Shown here: in pieces, positions 32,693-40,734 of the stretch
How positions within the stretch are numbered: the first letter of the stretch is position 1
Layout: each line of letters begins with the position of its first letter
From: Bacteroidales bacterium
GTDB lineage: Bacteria > Bacteroidota > Bacteroidia > Bacteroidales > JAQXIO01
Reading direction: 5' to 3'
Assembly (NCBI GenBank): GCA_029007825.1
Contig: JAQXIO010000056.1
Span: 1 to 41,662 of the forward strand
Length of the DNA stretch: 41,662 bases
Position numbers and translations under genes: made by a program
Notes under the pieces: generated by a model
What the model was told of the DNA's origin: nothing
Databases searched by the model: none
The model's input: only the letters and a program-made list of their open reading frames with translations

Positions 32693-35347
32693 TCAGAGCC
32701 AGCGGTGGAAGCGCCCGATGTACCATTGTTTCACGATTTGGGTGAGTATGCAATAGCTGAGCAGTATGGCGACCAGCCAGGGGAACCATGCGGCGGGAAG
32801 GGGGACGAGCCCAATCGCGGCGCCCATGTGGGTAAAGGGCAACACGATACCGACGGCCATAACGGCAAGGGTGAGCACGACGACGGGCCACGAGGCGGTG
32901 CTTTGCAGGAAGGGTATTTTGCGGGTACGTATCATGTGCACGATGAGTGTTTGCGAGAGCAATCCTTCTACGAACCATCCCGACTGGAAGAGGCTTTGCA
33001 GTTCCGGATTGTTATAGCCGAAGAGGTACCAGAGGAGCAGAAAGGTTACGATGTCGAACACGGAACTGACGGGCCCGATGCAGACGATGAAGCGTCCGAG
33101 TCCGGAGGCGTCCCATTTGCGGGGCTTGCGCAGGTACTCGGGGTCCATGCGGTCGAAGGGTACGGTGGTCTGGGAGATGTCGTAGAGAAGGTTCTGCACG
33201 AGCAGTTGTATGGGGAGCATGGGTAGGAACGGGAGGAAGGCGCTGGCGGCGAGTACGCTGAACATGTTGCCGAAGTTGGAGCTTGCGGTCATTTTGATGT
33301 ATTTCATAATGTTGCCGAAGGTTTTGCGTCCTTCTATAACTCCGTCTTCGAGCACCATGAGGTCTTTCTCGAGGAGGATGATGTCTGCGCTTTCTTTTGC
33401 TATATCGACGGCGGTATCGACGGATATGCCGACGTCGGCATGACGCAGGGCGGATGCGTCGTTGATGCCGTCGCCGAGGAATCCGACGGTGTTGTCTTGC
33501 TCCTGCAACAGCGTAATGATACGGGTTTTCTGGAGGGGAGTAAGACGGGAGAATACTTTTATGCGGGGGAGTTCACGTTTGAGTTGTTCGTCGCTTTTCT
33601 GTTCGAGATCGGGCCCTGTAAGGGCGCCGGCGGTATCGACGCCTACCTGGCGGCAGATGGTCTTTACGACGGCTTCGTTGTCGCCGGAGAGTACTTTGAC
33701 TTCGACGCCGTGCGCGTGCAGGCGTGCTATGGCGCCGGCGGCGGATGGTTTGGGGGGATCGAGAAAGGCGAGGAAGCCGATGAGTACCATTTGGGATTCG
33801 TCGGCGACGGAGAAGCCGTGGTCTTTTTCTATCCAGCTTTTTTGTGCTACGGCGAGTACGCGCATGCCTTCTTTATTCATATTGCGGCTAACGGCGGCGG
33901 CTTTTCCGCGCAGTTCGGGTGTCATGGGGGCTACGAAACCGCCGGATTCGGCGTAGTCGCAGATTGAGAGCATCTCTTCTACGGCTCCTTTGGTGATGAT
34001 CTGGCGTTTTCCCTGCCGGTCTTCGACGACGACGGACATGCGGCGGCGTGTGAAGTCGAAAGGTATTTCATCGACTTTTGCATAGCTGTCGCGGAGGTGT
34101 TCCAGACGGAGTTCGCGGACGTGCGAGAGTATGGCGCGGTCCATGAGGTTTTTCAGCCCGGTCTGGAAATAGCTGTTGAACCAGGCGTGACGGAGCACAC
34201 GCTTCGTATCGTCGGGTGTGCCGTCGGCGTTGATGTATTTTTCGAGCACGACGCAGTCGCGGGTGAGGGTTCCGGTTTTGTCGGTGCAGAGGATGTTCAT
34301 GGCGCCGAAGTTCTGGATGGCGTTGAGGTTTTTTACGATGGTTTTCTTTTTCGCCATGGCTACGGCTCCTTTGGAGAGGTTGGCGGTAACGATCATGGGG
34401 AGCATTTCGGGGGTGAGTCCGACGGCTACGGAGACGGCGAAGATAAAGGCCTGGAACCAGTCGCCTTTGGTGATGCCGTTGATGAGAAAGACGAAGGGTA
34501 CCATAACGAGCATAAAGCGGATGAGGAGCATGCTGACATTGCCGATTCCCCTGTCGAAGGCAGTCTGGGCACGCACGCCGGAGATGCTTTTGGCTATGGT
34601 GCCGAGGTAGGTATTTTTCCCGGTGGCGAATACGATGCTTTTTGCCGATCCGCTGATGATGTTGGAACCCATGTAGCAGATGTTTTCAAGCTCGGCAACG
34701 CCTCTTCCGTGGGGCTTTCCTCCAGGCAAAAGGGCTTGCTTCTCCACCGCGCCGGATTCTCCGGTGAGGGAGGACTGGCTGACGAAGAGGTCTTTGGATT
34801 CGATGATGCGGAGATCGGCGGGTACCATATCGCCTGCGGAGAGGTAAACGATGTCGCCGGGAACGAGGCCGGTAATCCCGGTTTCCTCGCTTTCGGTATT
34901 GCCGTTACGGTAAACGGATGCGGTGTTGCTGACCATTTTCCCGAGTGCTTCGGATGCTTTTCCGGAGCGCCACTCCTGCATAAAGCGGAGCAAGGCGCTG
35001 ACGAATACCATCGTGGTGATGACGACGATGCTGCTCCACTCCTGCTCGCCGGGTGGGGCCATGAGTACGTCGATAACGAGGGCGACGAGGGCGAGCGCCA
35101 TCAATATACCGATAAAGGGGTTTATAAATGTTCTGACAAACATGAGCAGGGGGTTCTGCCTGTGTTTCCCTACGATTTCGTTGGGGCCGTATTCTTTGAG
35201 GCGTGCTTTGACTTCGTCGTCGCCGAGTCCACCGGGTGTTGTCTGAAAATAGGAATAGATAGTCTCGAGTGATTGGGTTGCAGCGAGAAATACCTTCCCG
35301 GTATCGAATGCGGCTGCTTTGGCGGGTGTTTTTTTCTTCCAGATCAT
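32693..35347 (-). CDS. mgtA: Mg2+-importing P-type ATPase
   Basis: This 884-residue inner-membrane pump (P3B class) uses ATP to import Mg2+. The actuator motif SLTGES, the phosphorylation motif CTDKTGTLT with D356, the membrane motif VGLTPEMLPM typical of MgtA/MgtB, LSGDNE and the hinge GDGINDASAL are all intact. Hydrophobic segments lie near 70-115, 270-340 and in the C-terminal six-helix region. Length is normal for the family. It has its own -7 element and follows a two-component system on the same strand, which may control it. The leader of about 100 bases contains short GC stems (ccggaa/ttccgg), but I do not recognise an M-box. Confidence 0.95.
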   Translation of the reverse strand: MIWKKKTPAKAAAFDTGKVFLAATQSLETIYSYFQTTPGGLGDDEVKARLKEYGPNEIVGKHRQNPLLMFVRTFINPFIGILMALALVALVIDVLMAPPGEQEWSSIVVITTMVFVSALLRFMQEWRSGKASEALGKMVSNTASVYRNGNTESEETGITGLVPGDIVYLSAGDMVPADLRIIESKDLFVSQSSLTGESGAVEKQALLPGGKPHGRGVAELENICYMGSNIISGSAKSIVFATGKNTYLGTIAKSISGVRAQTAFDRGIGNVSMLLIRFMLVMVPFVFLINGITKGDWFQAFIFAVSVAVGLTPEMLPMIVTANLSKGAVAMAKKKTIVKNLNAIQNFGAMNILCTDKTGTLTRDCVVLEKYINADGTPDDTKRVLRHAWFNSYFQTGLKNLMDRAILSHVRELRLEHLRDSYAKVDEIPFDFTRRRMSVVVEDRQGKRQIITKGAVEEMLSICDYAESGGFVAPMTPELRGKAAAVSRNMNKEGMRVLAVAQKSWIEKDHGFSVADESQMVLIGFLAFLDPPKPSAAGAIARLHAHGVEVKVLSGDNEAVVKTICRQVGVDTAGALTGPDLEQKSDEQLKRELPRIKVFSRLTPLQKTRIITLLQEQDNTVGFLGDGINDASALRHADVGISVDTAVDIAKESADIILLEKDLMVLEDGVIEGRKTFGNIMKYIKMTASSNFGNMFSVLAASAFLPFLPMLPIQLLVQNLLYDISQTTVPFDRMDPEYLRKPRKWDASGLGRFIVCIGPVSSVFDIVTFLLLWYLFGYNNPELQSLFQSGWFVEGLLSQTLIVHMIRTRKIPFLQSTASWPVVVLTLAVMAVGIVLPFTHMGAAIGLVPLPAAWFPWLVAILLSYCILTQIVKQWYIGRFHRWL

Positions 35348-35456
35348 ACGTGTCTTTTTTTGCCGGTTATTACTGTGTTTTATCTATTTTCCGGAAACAG
35401 CGGTTCCGGTATCCGGCAGCACTATTGCGCCGGGGATGGGTGCCGGAATACGGACG

Positions 35457-35464
35457 CAAAAGTA
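35457..35464 (-). promoter_or_regulatory. -7 promoter element of mgtA
   Basis: On the minus strand the sequence reads TACTTTTG, fitting TAnnTTTG. It lies about 110 bases before the mgtA start. No TTTG is found at -33, so an activator may be needed. Confidence 0.5.
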
Positions 35465-35529
35465 AAAACGGCCACGGAAAGGTGCCGTTAGAGGATTATT
35501 AGAATGGTATTAGAATTTCATTAGAGCGG

Positions 35530-36897
35530 TCAGAGGTGGGGTATCTCGACGGTAAAGACGGTACCTTCGCCGGGTTGTGTGCCGACGGTTACGGTGCCTT
35601 TGTGGATGGTTATGATTTTCTGCGTGAGTGCCATGCCGATTCCGTGTCCGCGGGCATAGTCTTTATTGCTTCCGCGGAAGAAGGGCGTAAAGAGGTTGCG
35701 GAGGTCGTCGGGGGTCATTCCGATTCCGGTATCGGAGAAACGGAGGATGGAGTTGTGTTGCCAGAAGGAGATGCGGACAAAAGAAGTTTTATCGGCAGAG
35801 AATTTACAGTTGTTTTCGATGAGGTTGACGAATGCGGTGCGGAGGAGGTAGGCGTTTCCGAATACGGTAATTTCGGAGTCGTCGCCGGGCTCGAGGTCGA
35901 AAAGGAGTTCGACGGTGTAGGCGGGGTTGGCTTTCAGCACGGTTTCGCGGGCATCGAGGAGCAGCTCGTCGAGGCGTATTTCTTCCATTTTTATCTGCCG
36001 GGGGTCGTAATCGGCTCTTGCAAGGTTAAGCAGCCCTTCGGAGAGCGTCGCGATGTTGCGGGTGTCGCCGAGGGCGTTGGCTATGGCTTCGCGGTATTCG
36101 GCGGGGGTACGCTCTTTGAGGAGTGCGAGTTCGAGTTCGGCAACGAGGGCGGCCATAGGGGTACGGAGTTCGTGCGAAACGCTGCTGACAAACATTTTCT
36201 GGGCGTTGAAGGATTCTTCGAGCCGGGCGAGCATGCGGTTGAAGGCAAGGGCGAGTTCGCCGAGTTCGTCGCCGGGATCCGGTACGGGAAGGCGTTGCCC
36301 GAGATTGGAAGCGGAGATGTGAGCGACTTCACGCACAATTCCGGAGACGGGGGCGAGGGCGCTGCGTGCGAGGAGATAACCGACGGCGAGCAGAAGGGCG
36401 AGTGCGACGAGGAAAAGTATTATGAGCAATATGCCCAATGCTTTCTGTTTTGCGTAACCGTAGCCGTCGTATGCCGCGGCGGTAACGATATAGTCTTTGC
36501 CGCGGAAGGTGTAGAGGAAGCCGGCTACCTGATATTTATCCTGATAGAAAAGGAGGGTTTTATCGTGCACGATTTGCCGGAGCATGGCGGGTGTTTCTTT
36601 TACGAGGTCTATCTGCCGGGCATCGTGGTAAAGGAGTGTAAATGCGGTGTCGTAAACGGCGACTTCGACTTCATCGATGAATTCGCGGTTGTTGAGGTAG
36701 ATGGATTGCATGGTGGTGGAATCGACCCTGTTTTGGAGGAAGAGGTTCGCCTTGGTGATCCCTTCTTTTACAAGTCCGCGGAAAAACTCATTGCTGCGCC
36801 CTCTTTCGGAGAAGAGGTAAACGGCGAGCAGGACGAGCAGGAAAACCGCTGCGGTGACTGCCGTATAACGGATGGTGAGCTTAGTCCTGATTTTCAT
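35530..36897 (-). CDS. Membrane sensor histidine kinase, CusS/OmpR-partner type
   Basis: The 455-residue kinase has a first membrane segment (AVTAAVFLLVLLAVYLF), a periplasmic sensor domain of about 130 residues, a second segment (ALGILLIILFLVALALLLAV), a HAMP linker (about 190-240), a HisKA domain with SVSHELRTPMAAL and a HATPase domain with NLIENNCKFS, DTGIGM and GHGIGMALTQ. It should phosphorylate the response regulator encoded upstream, whose 3' end overlaps this gene by 17 bases, so translation is probably coupled. The ATG at 36897 (MKIRTKLTIRYT) is preferred over one 12 bases upstream. The signal is unknown; the mgtA neighbour suggests a divalent cation. Confidence 0.9.
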   Translation of the reverse strand: MKIRTKLTIRYTAVTAAVFLLVLLAVYLFSERGRSNEFFRGLVKEGITKANLFLQNRVDSTTMQSIYLNNREFIDEVEVAVYDTAFTLLYHDARQIDLVKETPAMLRQIVHDKTLLFYQDKYQVAGFLYTFRGKDYIVTAAAYDGYGYAKQKALGILLIILFLVALALLLAVGYLLARSALAPVSGIVREVAHISASNLGQRLPVPDPGDELGELALAFNRMLARLEESFNAQKMFVSSVSHELRTPMAALVAELELALLKERTPAEYREAIANALGDTRNIATLSEGLLNLARADYDPRQIKMEEIRLDELLLDARETVLKANPAYTVELLFDLEPGDDSEITVFGNAYLLRTAFVNLIENNCKFSADKTSFVRISFWQHNSILRFSDTGIGMTPDDLRNLFTPFFRGSNKDYARGHGIGMALTQKIITIHKGTVTVGTQPGEGTVFTVEIPHL

Positions 36898-37582
36898 CGC
36901 GGGGTTCAAAAATAAATCCCATTCCGGGTTTGGTGTGTATAAGCTTTACGGGATAATTTTTATCGATCTTTTTCCGGAGGTAGTTGATGTATACGTCGAT
37001 AAAATTGGTTCCGGTGTCGAAATGGGTGTTCCATACCTTCGCGGCTATTTCGGCACGGGAGAGAACGCGTCCGGGATTCCCGGCCATATAGAGCAGGAGG
37101 TTATACTCTTTGGGGGAGAGCTTTATCTCGGTGCCGGCGCGGCAAACGGTTTTTGTCAGGGTGTCGATGCGCAGGTCGGCACAGGTGTATTCGTGCGGCT
37201 GCGTTTCGTTGACCGTATTTTCCCCGCGCTTAAGAAGGACTTTTATACGGGCGTCGAGTTCGCGGAAGTCGAAGGGTTTTACCATATAGTCGTCGGCTCC
37301 GGCATCGAAGCCTTCGAGTTTGTCGTCGGTGGTTCCGAGTGCGGTAAGCATAAGGATGGGTACGCGGGGATTGCTGCTGCGTATCTGTTTGCAGAGTTCA
37401 AAGCCGTCTATTCCGGGTAAAACGACATCGGAGACGACGAGGCGGAACTCTTCACGGGGGAAGAGGCGGAGCGCCATCTGTCCGTCGTAGGCCACCGTAA
37501 CCTGATAGCCGGCTTCTTCGAGCCCGCGCTTCAGGAGGCCTGCCACACGTTGTTCGTCTTCGACTACGAGTATTTTTATCAT
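36881..37582 (-). CDS. OmpR-family response regulator
   Basis: The 233-residue protein has an N-terminal receiver (acidic pair in VVEDE, phospho-acceptor D52 in VVSDVVLPG, threonine in LMLTALG, lysine in YMVKPFDF) and a C-terminal winged helix (ELSPKEYNLLLYMAGN-like turn and VYINYLRKKIDK, IHTKPGMGF). It binds DNA as a dimer when phosphorylated. ATG 37582 is chosen because it starts MIKILVVEDE, the canonical receiver N terminus, and lies 18 bases after the predicted transcription start; a longer in-frame start is upstream of the promoter. It overlaps the kinase gene by 17 bases. Kinase and mgtA follow on the same strand. Confidence 0.93.
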   Translation of the reverse strand: MIKILVVEDEQRVAGLLKRGLEEAGYQVTVAYDGQMALRLFPREEFRLVVSDVVLPGIDGFELCKQIRSSNPRVPILMLTALGTTDDKLEGFDAGADDYMVKPFDFRELDARIKVLLKRGENTVNETQPHEYTCADLRIDTLTKTVCRAGTEIKLSPKEYNLLLYMAGNPGRVLSRAEIAAKVWNTHFDTGTNFIDVYINYLRKKIDKNYPVKLIHTKPGMGFIFEPRDENQD

Positions 37583-37606
37583 CTCGTGTTTCCGTTTTGG
37601 TTTGTC

Positions 37607-37638
37607 CAAAGATAGGGATAAAAAACAAAAACAGACAA
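37607..37638 (-). promoter_or_regulatory. Promoter of the two-component operon
   Basis: On the minus strand TATCTTTG (37614-37607) has TTG (37638-37636) 21 bases upstream. The transcript should start near 37600, just before the regulator ATG at 37582. Confidence 0.7.
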
Positions 37639-37777
37639 TACAGAGAGAGCGGATCGTGAATAAAACAATCCGGCACCGCATATTCGGGCATAGCCGGATT
37701 ATCCTCCAATATCTTTTTCCAAAAGGGAATCTCTATCTATAATCTTACGATAACCAAAGCGTCAGAAGGCCTACGGC

Positions 37778-38668
37778 TTAGCCCTGATTTCTGTATTGTC
37801 CAGGTGTGAGCCCTACCTGCCGCTTGAAGAAGCGGGCGAAGTGTTGGGGGTACTGGAATCCGAGGGTATAGGCGACCTGCGTCACTGTTTTTTGGGGGTC
37901 GAGCAGTTCTTCTTTGGCGGCATCGATCATTTTCAGCTGGATGTATTCCTGTGCGGATTTTCCGGTTTCGCGTTTGACGAGATCGCCGAAATAGTTGGGG
38001 GAGAGGCAGATTTTATCGGCAAAGTATTTAACGGATGGAATGCCTTCACGTGCTGCCGCGCCGGAGTGGAGATAGTCGTCGAGGTGTTGCTCGAAGCGTG
38101 CCAGTGTGTCGGTGTTCATATCCTGACGGGTTATGAACTGGCGTTCGTAAAAACGCATGCAATAGTCGAGGAGGAGCTCGATGTTGATGGCGATGAGCCC
38201 TTTGGTGTGCTTATCGATGGCGCGTTGGAGTTCCATACGGATTTTCATGAGGCAGTCGCGGATGATCATCCGTTCTTCCTGCGATACATGAAGGGCTTCG
38301 TTGGCTTCGTAGGAGAAGAAGGTGTATTTCTTGATATTCCGCCCCAACGAGGTTCCGCGTATGAAATCGGGATGGAACAGGAGTCCGAGTGATTTAGGTT
38401 GTGTGCCTTGTATCTGGGTAAAGCCTACGGTTTGCCCGGGGGCGAAGCAGACGACGGTTTCGTCGTCGTAATCGTAGGTGGTCTTGCCGTAGTCGATGGT
38501 ACAGCCTTTGGTGTCTTTCAGGAAGAGGGCATAAAAGCCGAAATTGATGCGGTAGCGTTCCTCGCGGGTGGGATCGTCGAACTCGACAATGCTCACGAGG
38601 GGGTGGCGCGTTTCGAAACCAAAGAGTTTGTTGTACTGGTCGACGGTATCTACTTTCAGGATTTCCAT
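37778..38668 (-). CDS. AraC-family transcriptional regulator
   Basis: The 296-residue protein has an N-terminal cupin-like sensing domain (GFYALFLKDTKGC, VVCFAPGQTVGF) and a C-terminal AraC DNA-binding domain with two helix-turn-helix units: SVKYFADKICLSPNYFGDLVKRETG and then VTQVAYTLGFQYPQHFARFFKRQVGLTPGQYR, the second being the AraC signature. The start MEILKVDTVD (38668) is chosen because a -7 element lies 23 bases upstream; a longer frame back to 39109 reads through the promoter and operator repeats. It is divergent from the secreted hydrolase gene at 39030, with three phased DNA repeats between, so it probably controls that gene and itself. Confidence 0.92.
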   Translation of the reverse strand: MEILKVDTVDQYNKLFGFETRHPLVSIVEFDDPTREERYRINFGFYALFLKDTKGCTIDYGKTTYDYDDETVVCFAPGQTVGFTQIQGTQPKSLGLLFHPDFIRGTSLGRNIKKYTFFSYEANEALHVSQEERMIIRDCLMKIRMELQRAIDKHTKGLIAINIELLLDYCMRFYERQFITRQDMNTDTLARFEQHLDDYLHSGAAAREGIPSVKYFADKICLSPNYFGDLVKRETGKSAQEYIQLKMIDAAKEELLDPQKTVTQVAYTLGFQYPQHFARFFKRQVGLTPGQYRNQG

Positions 38669-38690
38669 AGCTTCTGTTTTTCTCTTACAA

Positions 38691-38698
38691 CAAAAGTA
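38691..38698 (-). promoter_or_regulatory. -7 promoter element of the AraC regulator
   Basis: On the minus strand TACTTTTG fits TAnnTTTG, giving a predicted start about 16 bases before the ATG. No -33 match is present, which fits activator-dependent or autoregulated expression. Confidence 0.55.
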
Positions 38699-38738
38699 AC
38701 GGATTTTTTCCGATGTATATCGCTTCGGGTATGTGAAA

Positions 38739-38816
38739 CCGTAATCGGGGTAATCTTTTCCGTAACCGGGGTAGGTGTTGCCTGACAGCGGGTTACAAAA
38801 CCGTAATCGGGGTATT
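38739..38816. promoter_or_regulatory. Three direct repeats, probable AraC operator array
   Basis: Direct copies ccgtaatcggggtaat (38739-38754), ccgtaaccggggtagg (38760-38775) and ccgtaatcggggtatt (38801-38816) share at least 13 of 14 core bases. Their starts are 21 and 41 bases apart, about two and four helical turns, so they lie on one DNA face. AraC-type proteins often bind such direct repeats. A weaker fourth match begins near 38824. Confidence 0.7.
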
Positions 38817-38858
38817 TTTTCCCCCGATACGGGTAGCGCACCGGATATTCCGGAAGGG

Positions 38859-38866
38859 TAACTTTG
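38859..38866 (+). promoter_or_regulatory. -7 promoter element of the secreted hydrolase
   Basis: TAACTTTG fits TAnnTTTG; the transcript would begin near 38873, leaving a leader of about 157 bases. There is no -33 match. The nearest operator repeat ends about 57 bases before the predicted start, a typical place for an activator. Confidence 0.6.
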
Positions 38867-39029
38867 CAATAGAGTGACCGGCGATTCCGAAACGCCCGAT
38901 GATGAAAAGGGGATGAAGCGGCGGCATACGGATCGTGAAACTCTTGTTTTCCGGTGCAGGAGAGGCGGCGCCGCACCGGAAATCGTATAACGGACAGAGA
39001 TTATATATAAACGATAAAACGAAGGAGAT

Positions 39030-40055
39030 ATGAAACGAATAGTATTTTTAACTGTTTTCCTTATGACATTAGGTAAGGCTATTTCGTCCGCACAGACTGA
39101 TGCGAACAATTTTTACAGAAGCGATTCGGTAATTGTGGAGAAGGTGTCTTTTCCTAACCAGTACAGGATGAAGGTGGCGGGCAATCTTTTCCTTCCCAAG
39201 TGCATGAAGGCGGGCGAGAGGTATCCGGCAATTATCGTGGGGCACCCGATGGGTGCGGTTAAGGAGCAGAGTGCGAACCTGTATGCGACGAAGATGGCGG
39301 AGCGGGGTTTTGTAACGTTGTCGCTGGATTTGTCGTTCTGGGGGGAGAGCGGGGGTGCGCCGCGCAACGCGGTGTTGCCGGACGTTTACGCGGAAGATTT
39401 CAGTGCGGCAGTGGATTTTCTGGGCACGCGCCCGTTTACCGACCGCAACCGCATCGGGGTTATCGGTATCTGCGGGAGCGGGAGTTTTGCGATCAGTGCG
39501 GCGAAGATCGATCCGCGCCTGAGGGCGATCGCTACGGTGAGTATGTACGATATGGGTGCTGCGAACCGCAACGGTTTGAGGCATGGGGTGACACCGGAGC
39601 AACGCAAACAGGTTCTCACGGAAGCGGTGGAGCAGCGTTATACGGAATTTTCGGGCGGGGAAACGCGCTATACCGGGGGTACGGTGCATGAGCTGACGGA
39701 TGAGTCGACGCCGATCGAACGGGAGTTTTTCGAATTTTACCGGACACCGCGCGGGGAGGTTACGCCGGAGGGTGCGACGGCATCGACGACTACGCACCCG
39801 ACGCTTACGAGCAACGTGAAGTTTATGAATTTTTATCCGTTTAACGATATGGAGACGATTTCGCCGCGGGCGATGCTTTTTATCGCGGGGGAGAACGCTC
39901 ATTCACGCGAGTTCAGCGAGGATGCTTACCGGCGTGCGGGCGAACCGAAAGAGCTTTATATCGTGCCGGGTGCGGGGCATGTGGATTTGTACGACCGTAC
40001 GGGCCTGATTCCTTTCGATAAATTGGAGGCGTTTTTCAAAGAGGGGCTGAAATAG
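39030..40055 (+). CDS. Secreted alpha/beta hydrolase
   Basis: The 341-residue protein begins with a signal peptide (ending AISSAQ). The hydrolase core has YPAIIVGHPMGAVKEQS (oxyanion region), FVTLSLDLSFWGESGG, the nucleophile elbow region IGVIGICGSGSFAISAA, an acidic strand MLFIAGENAHS and the histidine in IVPGAGHVDLYD. This resembles YcjY/dienelactone-hydrolase-like proteins. The elbow reads G-I-C-G-S-G, so the nucleophile position is held by Cys rather than the usual Ser, as in dienelactone hydrolase. The substrate is unknown. It is transcribed divergently from the AraC regulator and is its likely target. Confidence 0.85.
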   Translation: MKRIVFLTVFLMTLGKAISSAQTDANNFYRSDSVIVEKVSFPNQYRMKVAGNLFLPKCMKAGERYPAIIVGHPMGAVKEQSANLYATKMAERGFVTLSLDLSFWGESGGAPRNAVLPDVYAEDFSAAVDFLGTRPFTDRNRIGVIGICGSGSFAISAAKIDPRLRAIATVSMYDMGAANRNGLRHGVTPEQRKQVLTEAVEQRYTEFSGGETRYTGGTVHELTDESTPIEREFFEFYRTPRGEVTPEGATASTTTHPTLTSNVKFMNFYPFNDMETISPRAMLFIAGENAHSREFSEDAYRRAGEPKELYIVPGAGHVDLYDRTGLIPFDKLEAFFKEGLK

Positions 40056-40314
40056 TGCAAGGTGGTGTCCGGGCAACAGGAAGCGGGGACTTATACGCCC
40101 GGTACCAACGAATAACAAAAGCCTGCGGGAGGATGACAGGGTGGGATCACCGGTATTACGCTCCGAACGGCAGAGGGCATGAGTTCTGCTTACCTCTGAC
40201 ATGGGCAACGGCGGAGGGGCATCTTTCAAGGTGGTATTTATTCGCCGTTGGCAGAACTTTCGCGGGGCTGGAATGTTATAAATAATATATTGAAATTAAA
40301 GTGATTTTACGTTT
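40056..40314. other. Intergenic stretch
   Basis: An open frame starting at 40055 overlaps the hydrolase stop but has no conserved features. No clear terminator or consensus promoter was found. Confidence 0.4.
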
Positions 40315-40455
40315 ATGAATAAGAATAAGGTTTGGAGCATTGTCCTCGTCGTGATTGCTATCGTTTTGCTGCTGTACTGGCTTTTCGCGGGAACGCTGAT
40401 CGAAGAGACGGGCGAATTCGAAACGCTCCCTGAGTTTATCGACCAGACGAATTAA
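40315..40455 (+). CDS. 46-residue single-pass membrane peptide
   Basis: The peptide begins MNKNKVWSIVLVVIAIVLLL, has one strong membrane segment (about residues 6-26) with a positively charged N terminus, and ends in an acidic tail (LIEETGEFETLPEFIDQTN). The topology is probably N-in, with the acidic tail in the periplasm. Codon use is like that of the neighbouring genes, and the tail has a regular acidic pattern, which argues for a real gene despite its size. The family is not recognised. It lies 260 bases after the hydrolase on the same strand. Confidence 0.6.
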   Translation: MNKNKVWSIVLVVIAIVLLLYWLFAGTLIEETGEFETLPEFIDQTN

Positions 40456-40734
40456 AAAACACAGGATAGTCTCATTTTTTTATTTTCTTTTTCCCTATCG
40501 GGAGAAAGAGAGTGTATTTATATGCTTTTTTTCGAGATAAGCGAGATAACCAGGAAAACGAAAAGTGGAAATACGGCATACCGAGCCTAATGCGGTGCGA
40601 AGCAATTCCGATCAAAGTATAGCCTTCATTCAAAAGGATTCCGGTAAGCCTGACGTACCCCAAATGTGTTCCTCATAGATACTGAGCCTCATATAAACGG
40701 CTGACAATATACGGGAAATAATTATTCCGAAAAT
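40456..40734. other. Intergenic stretch before the invertase 3' end
   Basis: Short open frames here lack support. No perfect hairpin with a T run was found for either flanking gene. Confidence 0.4.

Noticed and set aside
34097..35272. Long plus-strand open frame opposite mgtA
   Set aside because: The opposite strand encodes a complete P-type ATPase with all motifs; this frame has no recognisable features.
35536..36915. Long plus-strand open frame (459 codons) opposite the sensor kinase
   Set aside because: It mirrors the kinase gene exactly in extent, has Gly/Val/Glu-rich low-complexity sequence and no domain; it is a codon-bias shadow.
38669..39109. N-terminal extension of the AraC regulator with repeated YPxYG
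   Set aside because: The repeats are the operator copies read as codons; the frame crosses two promoters and runs into the divergent hydrolase gene.
40055..40285. 76-codon frame overlapping the hydrolase stop
   Set aside because: No conserved motif, no start signal and mixed composition; treated as chance.
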